Under the pieces are notes generated by a model, which searched no databases, was not told where the DNA came from, and saw only the letters and a list, made by a program, of their open reading frames with translations. Position numbers and translations under genes: made by a program. A DNA stretch of 64,000 nt from Diaporthe sp. PMI_573. Lineage: Eukaryota > Ascomycota > Sordariomycetes > Diaporthales > Diaporthaceae. Numbering within the stretch: position 1 is the first letter of the stretch; each line of letters starts with the position of its first letter. Shown here piece by piece: positions 32,401 to 42,939 of this stretch. The stretch is taken from contig JAJTUP010000126.1 of NCBI GenBank assembly GCA_021399435.1, positions 62,001 through 126,000 on the forward strand, written 5' to 3'.

Positions 32401-33764
32401 ATGGCTGGCCTTTATACGGAAGACCAAGTCATCCAGCTGAGATGTTCTTGTAACGTGAGCAGAGCCCATCGTCATTGAAAACATTGGACAAAGCTAAAAT
32501 GCTCAGAACTATCCGTGGGGCAAGAAAGGTCATGAATCTCTTGCTGCAAGGTACTGTGCGCAAACACCTGGGACCGATTTCAAGATCTCTGAGGATGCCG
32601 AGTATGCTGAGGTATGTACAGTACATCAGCATTTCAATCGCGATCAGTTCGGTTTACGCGATTGTGTAGATGTGGATGGGGACATATCCCACGACGCCAT
32701 CGTACATACTCTCCTCCGGCGAGGATCTACAACAATATCTCAATGCGCACCAACAGGACCTGATCGGGGAGAAGGTTCTGGCAAAATACGGCGCTGATCT
32801 ATCTTTCCTGCCAAAGATTCTCTCCATTGCGAAAGCGCTGCCATTACAGCTCCATCCGAACAAAGAGCTTGCGTCCAAGTTGCATAGAGAGCAGCCGGGC
32901 AAATTCTCAGACTCAAACCACAAGCCTGAAATCGCTGTCGCTCTGTCTGACTTTGAGCTCTTCGTCGGCTTCAAGCCGCTCGATATCATCTCGGATATCT
33001 TCCAACTCGAGGGCCTTCAACGCTTCCTACCCAATCACGGCTCGAGCAAAGGCATCGACGATTCAGCACTTCGCCATATCTGCGTTTCCATGCTGAGGGC
33101 CTCCGAAAGTGTAGTGCAAGAGGTGCAAAGGGACCTGCTGAGGCTGCCAAAGGAAAGCCTCGGTCAGCATGTCTACATCCAGGACCTCTTACCGAGACTC
33201 CAGGAGCAGTATACCAGTGCGGACAACGGGACACTGGTTGCACTGCTATGTATGAACTACATGAAGCTGAAGAAGGGAGAGGCCGTGTATGTCCCGCAGG
33301 ACAGCATCCACGCTTATCTGTCCGGGGACATCGTCGAATGCATGGCTCGCAGCGATAACGTTCTGAGCACAGGCTTTTGCCCTCGAGCAGATCGGGACTC
33401 GGTCGACCTCTTTGTCGAGACCTTGACTTTCACGCCACACCGTCCCGAAGCGGCTCTGCTGAATGCAGACAGAAGCGCGAAAGGATCTGGGAAGAGCTGG
33501 GAATATGCGCCGCCTGCTGCAGAGTTCAATATTCTGGCGACCGTATTGACGGAAGGTGAGCAGGAGACGCTGAAACCCATATTTGGTCCAAGTATTGCAA
33601 TAGTGGTGGAAGGAAGCGGAGCGATGAGCGTGGACCGGGAGAGTGTGGAGCTGAAGAAGGGATATGTATTCTTCATTGGCCAGGGCGTGCAGACAGAGCT
33701 GAAGGCGAACAACGGAAATGGCTTGACCGTGTACAGGGCATATGCTGAGGCTGACCGCGAGTGA
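32401..33764 (+). CDS. Mannose-6-phosphate isomerase (class I), three exons
   Basis: Exons 32401-32454, 32507-32611 and 32670-33764 join to 417 codons; introns of 52 nt (donor GTGAGC) and 58 nt (donor GTATGT, acceptor TGTAG). Conserved elements are in order: RCSCNNYPWGKKGHESLAAR, AEMWMGTYPTTPS, LPLQLHPNKELA (zinc-ligand QLH), HKPEIAVALSDFELFVGFKP (Glu ligand), the SIHAYLSGDIVECMARSDN block with the zinc-binding His, and CPRADRDSVDLF. The enzyme interconverts mannose 6-phosphate and fructose 6-phosphate, feeding GDP-mannose and cell-wall synthesis in the cytosol. All hallmark residues are present, so it should be active. Whether it is the housekeeping copy or a paralogue cannot be told. Confidence 0.95.
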
Positions 33765-34067
33765 AGGAGCTATTCCGATGTCGTTCGTAGGGATTGTATA
33801 CACGTCTACTTAGCGACGAAAGGCACGGTCAATGGCCACACATGCAATAAGCCTGTTGACGCGCAGATTGTGCATAATGTTCTCCATAGTGAGATACAAT
33901 TTGGGCAATTCCTACGGAGGCAGGTAAAGCATGAAATGATCTCTCGCTTCATTACATCATATGTACGGAATCTCCCACCTACATAGACATTCAGGTGGAG
34001 AGAAGGAAATCAGATCAATTCGATCGAATCAACCAATCTATTTCCATCAACACCTTCAGCATAGGCA
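33765..34067. other. Short intergenic spacer
   Basis: A 303-bp spacer between two plus-strand genes; it must hold the 3' end of the isomerase transcript and the promoter of the dehydratase-like gene. No motif is called. Confidence 0.4.
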
Positions 34068-35214
34068 ATGATGAGTTCCACAAAGTCTGTTCCAGGAACT
34101 CCATTCTCAATTGCAACATCTTCGCTGAACCCCTTTCCTGCCACAACATCTCCAACCCATGATCTCCCGTCAAAAATTCGCGCCATTGCTCACGCGGGTT
34201 TCGTTGCCATCGAATTGGCATTTCCAGATTTTCTCAGTTTTGCAAAACAGCACTTTGGTCGCGATGTTGGGCCCGACGACTGGGATGACCTATGCGCGAC
34301 TGCGAAGGAGGTACGCAGGGAATGCAAGCTGCTCGGGCTACAGATCATGATGCTGCAACCCTTTGTCAATTTCGAGGGCTGGAATGACGGAAATGATGAG
34401 GGCAAGTCACAAAGGGAAGACGCCTTTGAAAGAGCTCGGGGGTGGATACGCATCATGCAGGAACTGGGAACAGATATGCTTCAGGTACGTCACCTACGAA
34501 AGATGCGAAGTACGTAGACCAACATCTCCATCACAGGTCGGCTCGACAGACTCTTCCAACATCATAACGGACAAACATCGTCTAGCCGCTGACCTTGCCC
34601 AACTGGCGGATATGCTGTCAACCCACAACATGCGTCTAGCATATGAGAACTGGTGCTGGGCGACCGCAGCGCCAACATGGTCTGATGTCTACAATATCGT
34701 CGTGCTTGCGGATCGCCCCAACATCGGTCTCTGCCTGGACACATTCCAGACAGCTGGCGGAGAATGGGGAGACCCGACAACAGCGACGGGCTATCTGGAA
34801 GGCCTGTCACAGAGTGAGTTAAGAGAATCGTATCTCACCAGCCTACGAAAGCTCGCGTCTGTGATTCCGGCAGAGAAGATCTACTTGTTGCAGGTGTCAG
34901 ATGCGTACAAGCCTCCGCAACCACTTAATGCAAAGCCTGATCAGCAAGGCATGAGGCCGAGGGCGAGATGGAGCGCTGTATTCAGGCCGATGCCTGGCGA
35001 AGAGCGAGGATATCTGCCGGTTGTGGAGATGGCAAGGGCAGTGAGGGACACGGGATTCAGAGGGTGGCACAGCATTGAGATTTTCGATGGCGGACCGAGC
35101 GGTAGAGGCCGAGAATGTGGTGAGCTGGATGAAGAAGCCAGACAAATCATGGAGCTGGCCCGGAGGTTCGATGAGGAAGTTGAGAACCATCAGAAGATAG
35201 GCAAGCAGAAGTAG
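34068..35214 (+). CDS. 3-dehydroshikimate dehydratase-like TIM-barrel protein, two exons
   Basis: Exon 1 (34068-34484) and exon 2 (34537-35214) flank a 52-nt intron with donor GTACGT and acceptor TCACAG; 364 codons. It is a sugar-isomerase/AP-endonuclease-2 type barrel. Strand and metal-site motifs are FVAIELAFPDF, RLAYENWCWAT, NIGLCLDTFQTAGGEWGDPT, IYLLQVSDAY and GWHSIEIFDGGPSGRG. This pattern matches fungal quinate-pathway 3-dehydroshikimate dehydratases, which make protocatechuate, though sugar epimerases share the fold. No other quinate-pathway gene is adjacent; the neighbour is phosphomannose isomerase. Two ATGs start the frame (34068 and 34071). Confidence 0.82.
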
Positions 35215-35643
35215 GGTATTTGCTGCTCGCAGCCACGATGGAGCTTGCGCCAACCCAATTTTCGGTACACAGATATGAAAGTATATGCGTCAAGTTTGAC
35301 TGGACAAGACTATTCGGTGGAATGGTTAACGTTCGGTCTCATTGCCAGCGATCTGCTGAGATGCATTCGCAATTGGGAGTTGTTGTGTGTGTGTGGTGGG
35401 GGGGGGGGGTGCCTGCGGCTGGGCGAAATGCGGTTCCGTTAATAGTAGTGCCTGCCCATCCGTCATGAGTTTGCAACATTCCGTGACGTCACACCGACGA
35501 AATCATCTTCAAACATTGTACAAAACAACGCATTTCAGCGTGGCACATGCTGCAATGTTCAAGCGGCTCATTGCTATTGTCATATTTCTGATAAACAGGT
35601 CATATTGTAGCCTGCTGTGATTTGCTGCATCAACACTGGAATC
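35215..35643. other. Intergenic with a 12-base G run
   Basis: Contains a TGTGTGTGTGGT stretch followed by 12 consecutive G at 35398-35409. No gene supported. Distal part is the likely promoter of the SDR gene. Confidence 0.45.
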
Positions 35644-36341
35644 ATGGCAGAAGCTGGATCTGACTCCCAGTTCCAGTCGGGTACAGCCCCCACCCTTCCT
35701 CAAGCCCTTCATCTACTTCGCTAAAAAGTGCACACAGGACACAAAGTTCGGCCAACGGACCAGAACCCTCCGGGTCTTCAATCCGAACTTAAGGAGGAGC
35801 AGCCAGAGTCCCAGCATATTCCAACTGAAGATGGCGGCTATCAGATCTACAAAGCCGCCGGAAAACTCGAAGGCAAGAAAGCCCTCATTACTGGCGGCGA
35901 TTCGGGCATCGGGCGCGCTGTCGCTGTGCTCTTTGCGATGGAGGGCGCCGACGCGTTCATTGTGTACTTGAAAGAGGAGGAGGTCGATGCGCAGGAGACG
36001 AAGAATATGGTCGAGAAACACGGCAGACAGTGCCACCTTTTTCCCACCGACCTGAAAGACAAGGGAAACTGCAAAGAAGCCGTCGCTCAGGCTCTGAAGG
36101 CAATGGGCACCATCAACATCCTCGTCAACAATCACGCGTACCAGATGGAGGTGAAGGACATCCAAGATCTGTCAGAGTACGCTCACCACAAGCCATATCG
36201 CGACGGACGGTCATTTGCTCACAATGTCACAGGGAGCAGTGGGAACGTACCTTCGACACGAACATTCACCCCTTCTTCTTTCTGTCCAAGTACACGCTTC
36301 CGCACATGAAGGGATTCCGAAGCCAGCATTCTGTTATATAA
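35644..36341 (+). pseudogene. Short-chain dehydrogenase/reductase, 3'-truncated
   Basis: Exons 35644-35680, 35738-36176 and 36233-36341 join to 194 codons; introns 57 and 56 nt with GTACAG and GTACGC donors. Exon 1 is only 37 nt and supplies the ATG. The cofactor motif is GGDSGIG in KALITGGDSGIGRAVAVLF; NNHAYQ corresponds to the usual NNAG-type motif, and FDTNIHPFFFLSKYTLPHM follows. The normal protein continues about 100 residues, including the catalytic Tyr-x3-Lys and substrate loop; here it ends at a stop after KGFRSQHSVI. Without the catalytic Tyr/Lys it cannot be active. The break lies 120 bp before the NmrA gene. Confidence 0.75.
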
Positions 36342-36460
36342 ATAACAGACCTTTCAGTATTGATAGATACACCTAAGTCTTTTGACAAGTGCTTCGGAAT
36401 AACTTTTTCATCACTACCTCGATCGTACTATTACCACGAACTTGCATCCCCACTCTCAAA

Positions 36461-36840
36461 ATGGCAGACAAGAAAATCATCGCTATCATTGGAGCCACTG
36501 GCGCTCAGGGAGGTGCCGTTGCTGATGTCTTCCTCAACGACCCGCTCCTGAACCATGAGTGGACGGTTCGCGCAGTGACTCGAGATCCATCCAAAGACAG
36601 GGCAAAGAAGCTCAAGGAACAGGGTGCGGAGGTGATTGCTGTAAGTGTTCATAATGGCGGATATATGGACATCTCCGCATCAACTGACCAACTGGGAAGG
36701 CCGACTTGAACGACAAAGCTTCGCTTGTGAAGGCCTTTACTGGAGCTACTGCAGTATTTGGCGTTACCAACTACTGGGAGACCCTGAGCATTGATGCTGA
36801 AATCCAGCAGGGTAAAAACCTTGTCGATGCTGCGAAAGTT
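36461..36840 (+). pseudogene. NmrA-like NAD(P)-binding protein, cut by a retroelement
   Basis: Exon 1 (36461-36640) begins MADKKIIAIIGATGAQGGAV, the classic NmrA/HSCARG glycine motif GATGAQG. A 59-nt intron (donor GTAAGT, branch CTGAC) leads to exon 2 from 36700: DLNDKASLVKAFTGATAVFG, VTNYWETLSIDAEIQQGKNL, then VDAAK. At about 36838 the NmrA reading ends abruptly, and the next bases belong to the 3' end of a Ty3/gypsy pol gene on the other strand. Only about 105 of the usual 300 residues remain. The frame runs on to a stop at 36882 through element sequence. NmrA proteins sense NAD(P) state and regulate nitrogen or redox genes. Confidence 0.85.
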
Positions 36841-39800
36841 ATTTCCCCCAACTACTGCTATCCTGTAGGGAATATACTCTAATTCCTTGCTAGGAATCTT
36901 CTGATGAAAGCTTTCCAAGGCAATGGGGGCATTCTTGAAGTTTCTCGCTGGGTACCAAGTATCATCCGGATCGCAGCCGCGCCAGGCGACTTGATATTGT
37001 AACGTCTTTGTCTTTCCAAGCAGCCGTGAACGTTCTATGTGGTCGACTTCATACTCTGGCTCACCGTTAATGTCCTCTGGTGGCGGTGGGGTTTGGTGTT
37101 GTTGCGGTAGCGGGTCATCCGGGGCCTTTCTCAACCGGTCGGCATGGAACAGGTTTGTCATTGAGTACGACGGGGGCAAGTCAAGAACATAACTGTACCC
37201 CCGTTCTTGTTTGATCTTGAACGGGCCTACCCGCTGGGATTCTAAACGCGTTGTTGGGGCGGTTGTAGAAAACCCCTTCTTCTTCAGGAAAACCATGTCT
37301 TCAACAGAGAAGTCTGCTGGGCGTCGTTTCTGATTCGCCTGTGTTTGTTGTCGGTTTTGAGCTGTCTGAGCTGCTGTTCGAGCTGAGTCCTGTACGGTCT
37401 TGGTTTCTCTCAGGATTTCCAGGGCGCGTTCTTCTGGTCTGGACGACGCTGTTGCCGTTCTAAGGTCAAGGGACAGGGGATTCCGGACATCTTTACCGAG
37501 GGCGACCTTTAACGGTGCCATGTTGATTGACGAGTGCCACGAGGAATTATGAGCAAAGTCTAGTGCCGGCAGGTGTGTGCTCCAGTCGTTCTGATACTTG
37601 TTCACGTAGAACCGTAGTCGCTGGTCAAGCTCCTGATTTGTGAACTCCACGGCGCCTTGGGTCTGTGGGTGGTAAGCACTACCATGTCGATGCTTCGTGC
37701 CCGTAAGTTCGTTCAATTTGGCGAGGAACCTGGACACAAAGGGTCCCGCGTTATCGGTTATCCAGACTGCCGGCGCGCCCAAGATCCGGTACAGATAACG
37801 ATAGTAACGAGCAGCAACATCCTCTGCGGTATCAGACTTCTTTCCGGGCAGGGTTGCAATGATGCGGCTGAATTTGTCGATAAAAACCCACACATAGTCA
37901 TATCCGTACCGGTCCTTCGGCATATCCTTTCCGTCAACCACAACGTGCTCCCATACAGTCTGAGGGATAGGCAATGGGTGGAGAAGGCCTGGTGTTTTGT
38001 CGTGTGTAGCTTTGTTCCGATGGCATTCGTAACAGTTCCTCACGTACTGGCGGATCGTCTTTTTCATTTCTGGCCAGTAGTACTCTCGTTCCAAAGCCTT
38101 AATAGTCTTGTTCTGTCCCTGGTGCGCGAAGATCTGCGGCACGTGTGCCTCGCGGACTAAGGCGGTACGTAAGAAAATGTGCCCATCACTCGTCTTTTCC
38201 GGCACCCATAGGCGGCCATCCTTTAGACCTAGTGCTTGTTGATGATTTTCCGCACGAATAAGGTCCACTAGATCTGCTCCCTTTGGGGCTTCCGGGGTCC
38301 CTTCTGCGACTGCGGCGATAGGGAAGTCAAGCTTCTCCGGTGGGACCAGCGTTGTCGTCCGTTCTTCCCGTTCTCTTGCCTTCACCGTAGGCAGGTCGGC
38401 TGTCTTGCGGGACAGGGCGTCAGCCGCCACGTTTTCTTTGCCTGGGCGATACTGAAAGGTGATATCGAAGTTGGAGAGGAAGTCAGCCCAGCGGATCTGT
38501 CTCGTTGATAGCATCCGTTTGCTAGCAAAGTACACAAGGGCCTGGTGGTCAGTGACGACGAAGAACTGCATCCCGAGGAGCTCTGGGTAGTAGTGTTCCA
38601 ATGTCTGTACCACTGCGAGGAGCTCTCGATCTTGGATGGGGTAGGCTCGTTCTGCCGGTGTCATGGTCTTGGAAAAGTAACCAACTGGTTTCCAGACGCC
38701 ACCCTCTTGTTGTTGCCAGATCACACCTCCTGTGGCGTTTCTGGATGCGTCGGTCTCGACCTTTGTGGGGCGGTCAGGCCTGAAAAATGCCATCACCGGG
38801 GCTTCACAGGCTAACCTCTTCAAGTCCTCAAAGGCGTGCTGCTGCTCGGTACCCAGGACGAAAGGAGCGTCTTTCTTCAGCAAGCGATTCAGAGGTTCTG
38901 CGATGTCACTAGCATGGTAGCAGAACATGCGGATAAAATTGCAAAGACCCAGGAACGAGCGGATAGCGGTTCTGTTGGTCAGGTCCTCCCACTTCCAACT
39001 TTGGATCGCCTTGATCTTCGCCGGGTCGATGCTGATCCCCACCCCTGCTTCCATCATCACGCCGAGGTAGACAGCCCTCTGGACGTTAAAGCGCGACTTG
39101 TTAATATCCCCTTGCAGGTCGGCACGATGGAGGCGGTGGATTACCTCTTCCACCTGGTCCCAGTGTTCCTCCTCAGGGCCCGAATAGATCAGGACATCGT
39201 CGGCATAGGCACTGGCGAACAAGTCCAGCAGTTCGTTCAGCTGGGCATTGATGAAGCGTTGCCACCAGGCGGGCCCGACCTTTAGTCCAAACGGGAGTAC
39301 CTTCCACTGGAACGTGCCTTGTCTGGTTCGGAACGCGGTTAGGTACTCACTGCCAACCGCCAGTCTCATACGGTGAAAAGCCTGAATGACATCTAGGATC
39401 GTGAAGCGTTCGGCGTCGCGGCAGTTAAACAACGTACCGCTCAGGTCTGGTGCTGGTACTTTCATATCCTTGAGGAATCGATTCCTCCAGCGGTAGTCAA
39501 TGCAGAAACGCCTGTCTGCCGAGTGTGGTTTCGGTACGAAGAGAACTGGGGCAGCATCCTCTTGCATACAAGGCTCGATGAAGCCCATCTCGAGGAGCTT
39601 GTCGATGGTCTGCTTCTCCAGGGGTAGGTGTTGTATCGGCGTCCTATACCTAGGCGGGCTCCCCTTTGTCGGTCTGTCCATCTCGAGAACCACATCGTGC
39701 CCTGGTCTATGAGGTGGCAGGGTATTGGCGGCCCTTTTGGAAAAGAAACCTTCCAGGTGGGCCAGCTGCTTCGGTATCTTTTCTCGTACCAGCCTGATAT

Positions 39801-40347
39801 GCTCTGGATCCTCGTCTTCCGGGAATAGGATAGGTTCTCCTTTATTCGTCCTCCATGCCTGTAATGCTGAGAGGCTCACCGTAGGTCTTGAACATTCTCC
39901 CGTCTCAAAGGGTATTGGTTCTGTGGGCATCGCCCTCCTCGCCCACCGCTCTCGTCGAGGATCTGAATCTAGCTGGGCAGTGATTTCCGCTATCACGTCA
40001 TTGGTCGTCGTCGCGTTCTCGGGTCTCTTCCCTGCACGACGGAGGATCTGATACTGCTTGTGTTGCCGGTCAACAATTTGGTCTCGGCGGTCTGAGTCTT
40101 CTTGGTTCTTTTGTTCGACATCACCGCTTCGTCTACAAGGGGGCGATAATTCGATAGCTGGTGCGAACTTCGCTACCGCTGGGATGTCATCCGGCCATAT
40201 GAGTTGACGCTCTCGGGGCCACATCAGTACGTTCTTCTCAGCTAACCAGTACTGTCCGATAAAGATGTCGCAGCCCGTCTCAGTAACCCAAAAAGTCTCA
40301 TCTGGGAAGCGGCGCCCATCGATCTCCAAAGAGGCGATCATTTTCAT
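36649..40347 (-). CDS. Ty3/gypsy chromodomain pol polyprotein (5'-truncated element)
   Basis: A 1232-codon frame without a stop. In order: the end of the protease/linker region (TGCDIFIGQYWLAEKNVLMW, 25-45); reverse transcriptase with FCIDYRWRNR (281-290) and YADDVLIYS (381-389); RNase H with VETDASRNATGGVIWQ (530-545); an H2C2 integrase finger (AHQGQNKTIK...CYECH, about 741-776); an integrase core with VVVDGKD, WITDNAGPF and QGAVEFTNQEL as D-D-E positions; and a chromodomain (YEVDHIERSRL...WYPARNFKNAP, 1099-1142). Residues after about 1170 are antisense to the NmrA gene, so the true pol end is near 36840. The first Met is internal to the protein: homologous frame continues a little upstream to a stop near 40440. 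Gag is missing. Confidence 0.92.
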   Translation of the reverse strand: MKMIASLEIDGRRFPDETFWVTETGCDIFIGQYWLAEKNVLMWPRERQLIWPDDIPAVAKFAPAIELSPPCRRSGDVEQKNQEDSDRRDQIVDRQHKQYQILRRAGKRPENATTTNDVIAEITAQLDSDPRRERWARRAMPTEPIPFETGECSRPTVSLSALQAWRTNKGEPILFPEDEDPEHIRLVREKIPKQLAHLEGFFSKRAANTLPPHRPGHDVVLEMDRPTKGSPPRYRTPIQHLPLEKQTIDKLLEMGFIEPCMQEDAAPVLFVPKPHSADRRFCIDYRWRNRFLKDMKVPAPDLSGTLFNCRDAERFTILDVIQAFHRMRLAVGSEYLTAFRTRQGTFQWKVLPFGLKVGPAWWQRFINAQLNELLDLFASAYADDVLIYSGPEEEHWDQVEEVIHRLHRADLQGDINKSRFNVQRAVYLGVMMEAGVGISIDPAKIKAIQSWKWEDLTNRTAIRSFLGLCNFIRMFCYHASDIAEPLNRLLKKDAPFVLGTEQQHAFEDLKRLACEAPVMAFFRPDRPTKVETDASRNATGGVIWQQQEGGVWKPVGYFSKTMTPAERAYPIQDRELLAVVQTLEHYYPELLGMQFFVVTDHQALVYFASKRMLSTRQIRWADFLSNFDITFQYRPGKENVAADALSRKTADLPTVKAREREERTTTLVPPEKLDFPIAAVAEGTPEAPKGADLVDLIRAENHQQALGLKDGRLWVPEKTSDGHIFLRTALVREAHVPQIFAHQGQNKTIKALEREYYWPEMKKTIRQYVRNCYECHRNKATHDKTPGLLHPLPIPQTVWEHVVVDGKDMPKDRYGYDYVWVFIDKFSRIIATLPGKKSDTAEDVAARYYRYLYRILGAPAVWITDNAGPFVSRFLAKLNELTGTKHRHGSAYHPQTQGAVEFTNQELDQRLRFYVNKYQNDWSTHLPALDFAHNSSWHSSINMAPLKVALGKDVRNPLSLDLRTATASSRPEERALEILRETKTVQDSARTAAQTAQNRQQTQANQKRRPADFSVEDMVFLKKKGFSTTAPTTRLESQRVGPFKIKQERGYSYVLDLPPSYSMTNLFHADRLRKAPDDPLPQQHQTPPPPEDINGEPEYEVDHIERSRLLGKTKTLQYQVAWRGCDPDDTWYPARNFKNAPIALESFHQKIPSKELEYIPYRIAVVGGNNFRSIDKVFTLLDFSINAQGLPVVGNAKYCSSSSKGLHKRSFVVQVGLPSWSVDAEMSIYPPL

Positions 40348-40430
40348 GGTGATCTTTCCAGCTGGTCGGCGCCGGAAGTCCTGGAGTTGGATGGGTTCTC
40401 TGAGTGTAAAGACGATGGGTGATTGAGACG
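36838..40430 (-). mobile_element. Ty3/gypsy (chromovirus) internal fragment
   Basis: The segment between the NmrA breakpoint (about 36838) and the BED-finger relic (about 40400) is covered by pol. No gag frame, primer-binding site, polypurine-tract/LTR pair or flanking target duplication is visible, so it is an internal fragment bounded by recombination or by loss of the LTRs. The absence of stops over 3.5 kb suggests fairly recent arrival and no RIP. Confidence 0.8.
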
Positions 40431-40778
40431 AAGATTATCCCGGGCTCCTGATGTGTATATCGTACTCCAACTCTTCTTCTTATTATCCCAACAGGCGATA
40501 CAGTAATGTAGGCGTTTATTTGACGACTTCCCACTTCGATCAGATCTCTCCTTTAGCCTGAATTCAGGCTCCGAACCTCTGGCATATCGAAAGAAGGTCC
40601 AGATTGAAAGTTTCTCGGCGGGAATCGAGGCAATACTCGGAGGAGCACTGGAAGCAACACTGGGCGCCGGCAAGGAGAGGTTCAGCGTGGAGGGCGTTGT
40701 AGGGACGGTAAGGGATAATGAATCCTGTGAGAAAGACATTGTTAGAGATCTATATAGTAAAAATTGAGTATAAAACAA
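40344..40778 (-). mobile_element. BED-finger-like hAT N-terminal relic
   Basis: A 144-codon frame with a Ser/Pro-rich start and a zinc-finger-like block: KLSIWTFFRYARG, LHYCIACWDNKKKSW, then RDNLRLNHP. The C-x2-C...H spacing resembles the BED finger heading hAT transposases. The last about 25 codons overlap the start of the pol homology in another frame, so the relic is cut there. No catalytic region is present. Confidence 0.4.
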
Positions 40779-42236
40779 TATCTTGGTGAGGATGCTGGTA
40801 GTAACAGGCAGGGAAGGAGATGAGAACTAAATTGATTCCTTGCAAAAGTTTCTAGCTACATATATATGCAAAGGGGTGAACTATTCAACGTAGTGCCAAG
40901 TAGGCTGCAGGTAGGCAGTAGCCGGGTTAGTGCAGGCAATAGCAGGCAGTAGCAGGCAGCATGTTCGGTAGCATCTGAACTCACGTGAGAGGTCACCACA
41001 ATATATATCGAGCAGAACCAATAAAATTAGACGACTCTTCTGTCACGGCCAGCGCGAGATGCAGCATGGGAGCTGGGTCTATTGGCGCTATCAACGAATA
41101 TTCTAAGCTAAAGAGAAAGAAGGAAAAAGGGAGAGCGAAGAAATAGAAGGAGGATAGAATAAGGAAGGTGTAGGACTACGGGAATTGGAAAGGGTGTATA
41201 GCGGGTTTGACGACGGTCGCTCGAGACAGGCGCCCGCTCAGTTGACCGCGAGCGGGCTTGCGAGCAAGTCTGACGACGGCCACGCTTCTGCTCCAACCAG
41301 TCGGCGAAGGGGTTAGAGTCATTCTCATTTGTGTGGTGCGAACATCACCGTAACGATCCTCTCCCCACCCAAGATCTCAAAATCGAGTTCTGTGATGTGA
41401 ATGCTGAAAATGTACGCGTAGCCAATGTGGTGTTAAACCTCGGGACTATTGCTTTCTTGGATGACCCTGTGTATTTTGTTTTTTCTATTCAAATCCTCTG
41501 GCTTGTGATTAGTCAAATGCCACAAGGATAGTACGGGGTGCATATCCTTTTTGCAACTCATCCTTATGAGTCCCACCCTGGCATTTCGAGAAGGCAACAA
41601 GTCCATGAAGCATTCAACCCAGATTAGCATCAACACCCCGGGCTGTCTGATCACGCGTTGTGCGTCGCGCGTTGTGCATAGCACCAATCAGAGCCCCCCC
41701 CCCCGTTAGCTTCCACCTTGCTCTACGCATCTTGTAACCGGAGAGTAAAAGATATGTGTCCTAAAAGACGGGAAAGCAGGAATACTATAACAATCAATAA
41801 AACCCTCTAGGGCCTACTAGTATCATTCACTTCTATAATAGACTAGAGCCCCCATCCATCCATTTTCGTTTTGTGATTGAACTTCATACCGCAACCGTTC
41901 CAGTTGAAAGAGAACAAGGGGCAGTTCCGCATGATCTCGGCGCTGAACTCATTTGCAAACTTGACGATTAAGTGCAGGCTCAGGATGGAACCGTGCCTGC
42001 AAGGCTCTACGAAATGCACAGGCCACTGATGGACAACTGTGAGAACTATGCGGCTGCAATCACGCACTGCAAAGCCATCAAAATGGTCAGCGCACACGTT
42101 ACTTTTTCTTTTTTTGGGGGGGGGGGGGGATTTTGAAATTTACTTTTGGCGGTGTGTTTCAACGAGGAGACAGTGACGTCACTCATGTCTCATGTGTGGC
42201 TTTCCATAGCTCTTAAGGATTCCAAATATTTCCCTG
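40779..42236. other. Gene-poor gap with simple repeats
   Basis: GGCAGTAGC-type iterations at about 40905-40965, a purine-rich tract at 41110-41160, an 11-base C run (41694-41704) and a 14-base G run (42116-42129). No supported gene. Confidence 0.45.
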
Positions 42237-42275
42237 GTGCCCTTACCTTTTCGGAAGGAAGTAACTCTGCCATAC

Positions 42276-42937
42276 AAAATGGCTGGCGGGTCTACATATC
42301 GATATTCTGAGAACCCCACTGTCTTCCGGCCTCTTCCAGTCAGAATTCATGTTGAGAAAGACCTCCACAAGAAACTAGCCAATCAAGAACGGCGCGACAG
42401 GGGAGAATTGGTTCAATCTGTGACGACGCTGACTAATAGCAGGAAACTAGCGGATTTGATGAGCATATCGATGCCCGATATTTTCTGTTCTCCAAAGCTT
42501 CGGGCAGAAAACCCCGCACTGAGGTCCTTCGCTGGCTTCTCCTCACGGTCGCAAAACGAGTCCAACAACCCCAAGACAGCATGATCAAGGTGCGTGTGCC
42601 TCTTTCGTTCTATCGTTCTACGACTAACAATTCATGTAGCTCTCCCTCTACCGCAGAGACGCGATTCACAGAACAAGTGCGCGAAGAGCAGAAACACAGA
42701 TTTGCGATGTCCAGCATTGGCGACGATGCCCTCAACGGCAAGAAAGAATTCATCGAGGCTCATTTGTTTGAAGTTGGTAACCAAACAAAAGTTATTGCTA
42801 TAGGTCTGGCAATCTGGATATATTCATCGGGTACAGATGAACCAGTGTGGAGAGGGAAAAATACTGGTCCAGATGGGCAACCTGTGTCACAGGGATATCG
42901 TGTCAGGGTGTTTAAAGCAGATGTACAGTTTCTATAA
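42276..42937 (+). CDS. Unrecognised open frames (possible two-exon gene)
   Basis: An ATG at 42279 opens a frame (MAGGSTYRYSENPTVFRPLP) running to 42584; an overlapping frame from 42581 continues to 42937 (MSSIGDDALNGKKEFIEAHL). A possible donor GTGCGT at 42590 and acceptor CATGTAG near 42640 exist, but no combination gives a clearly better protein. No domain is recognised. Low confidence. Confidence 0.25.
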
Positions 42938-42939
42938 CA

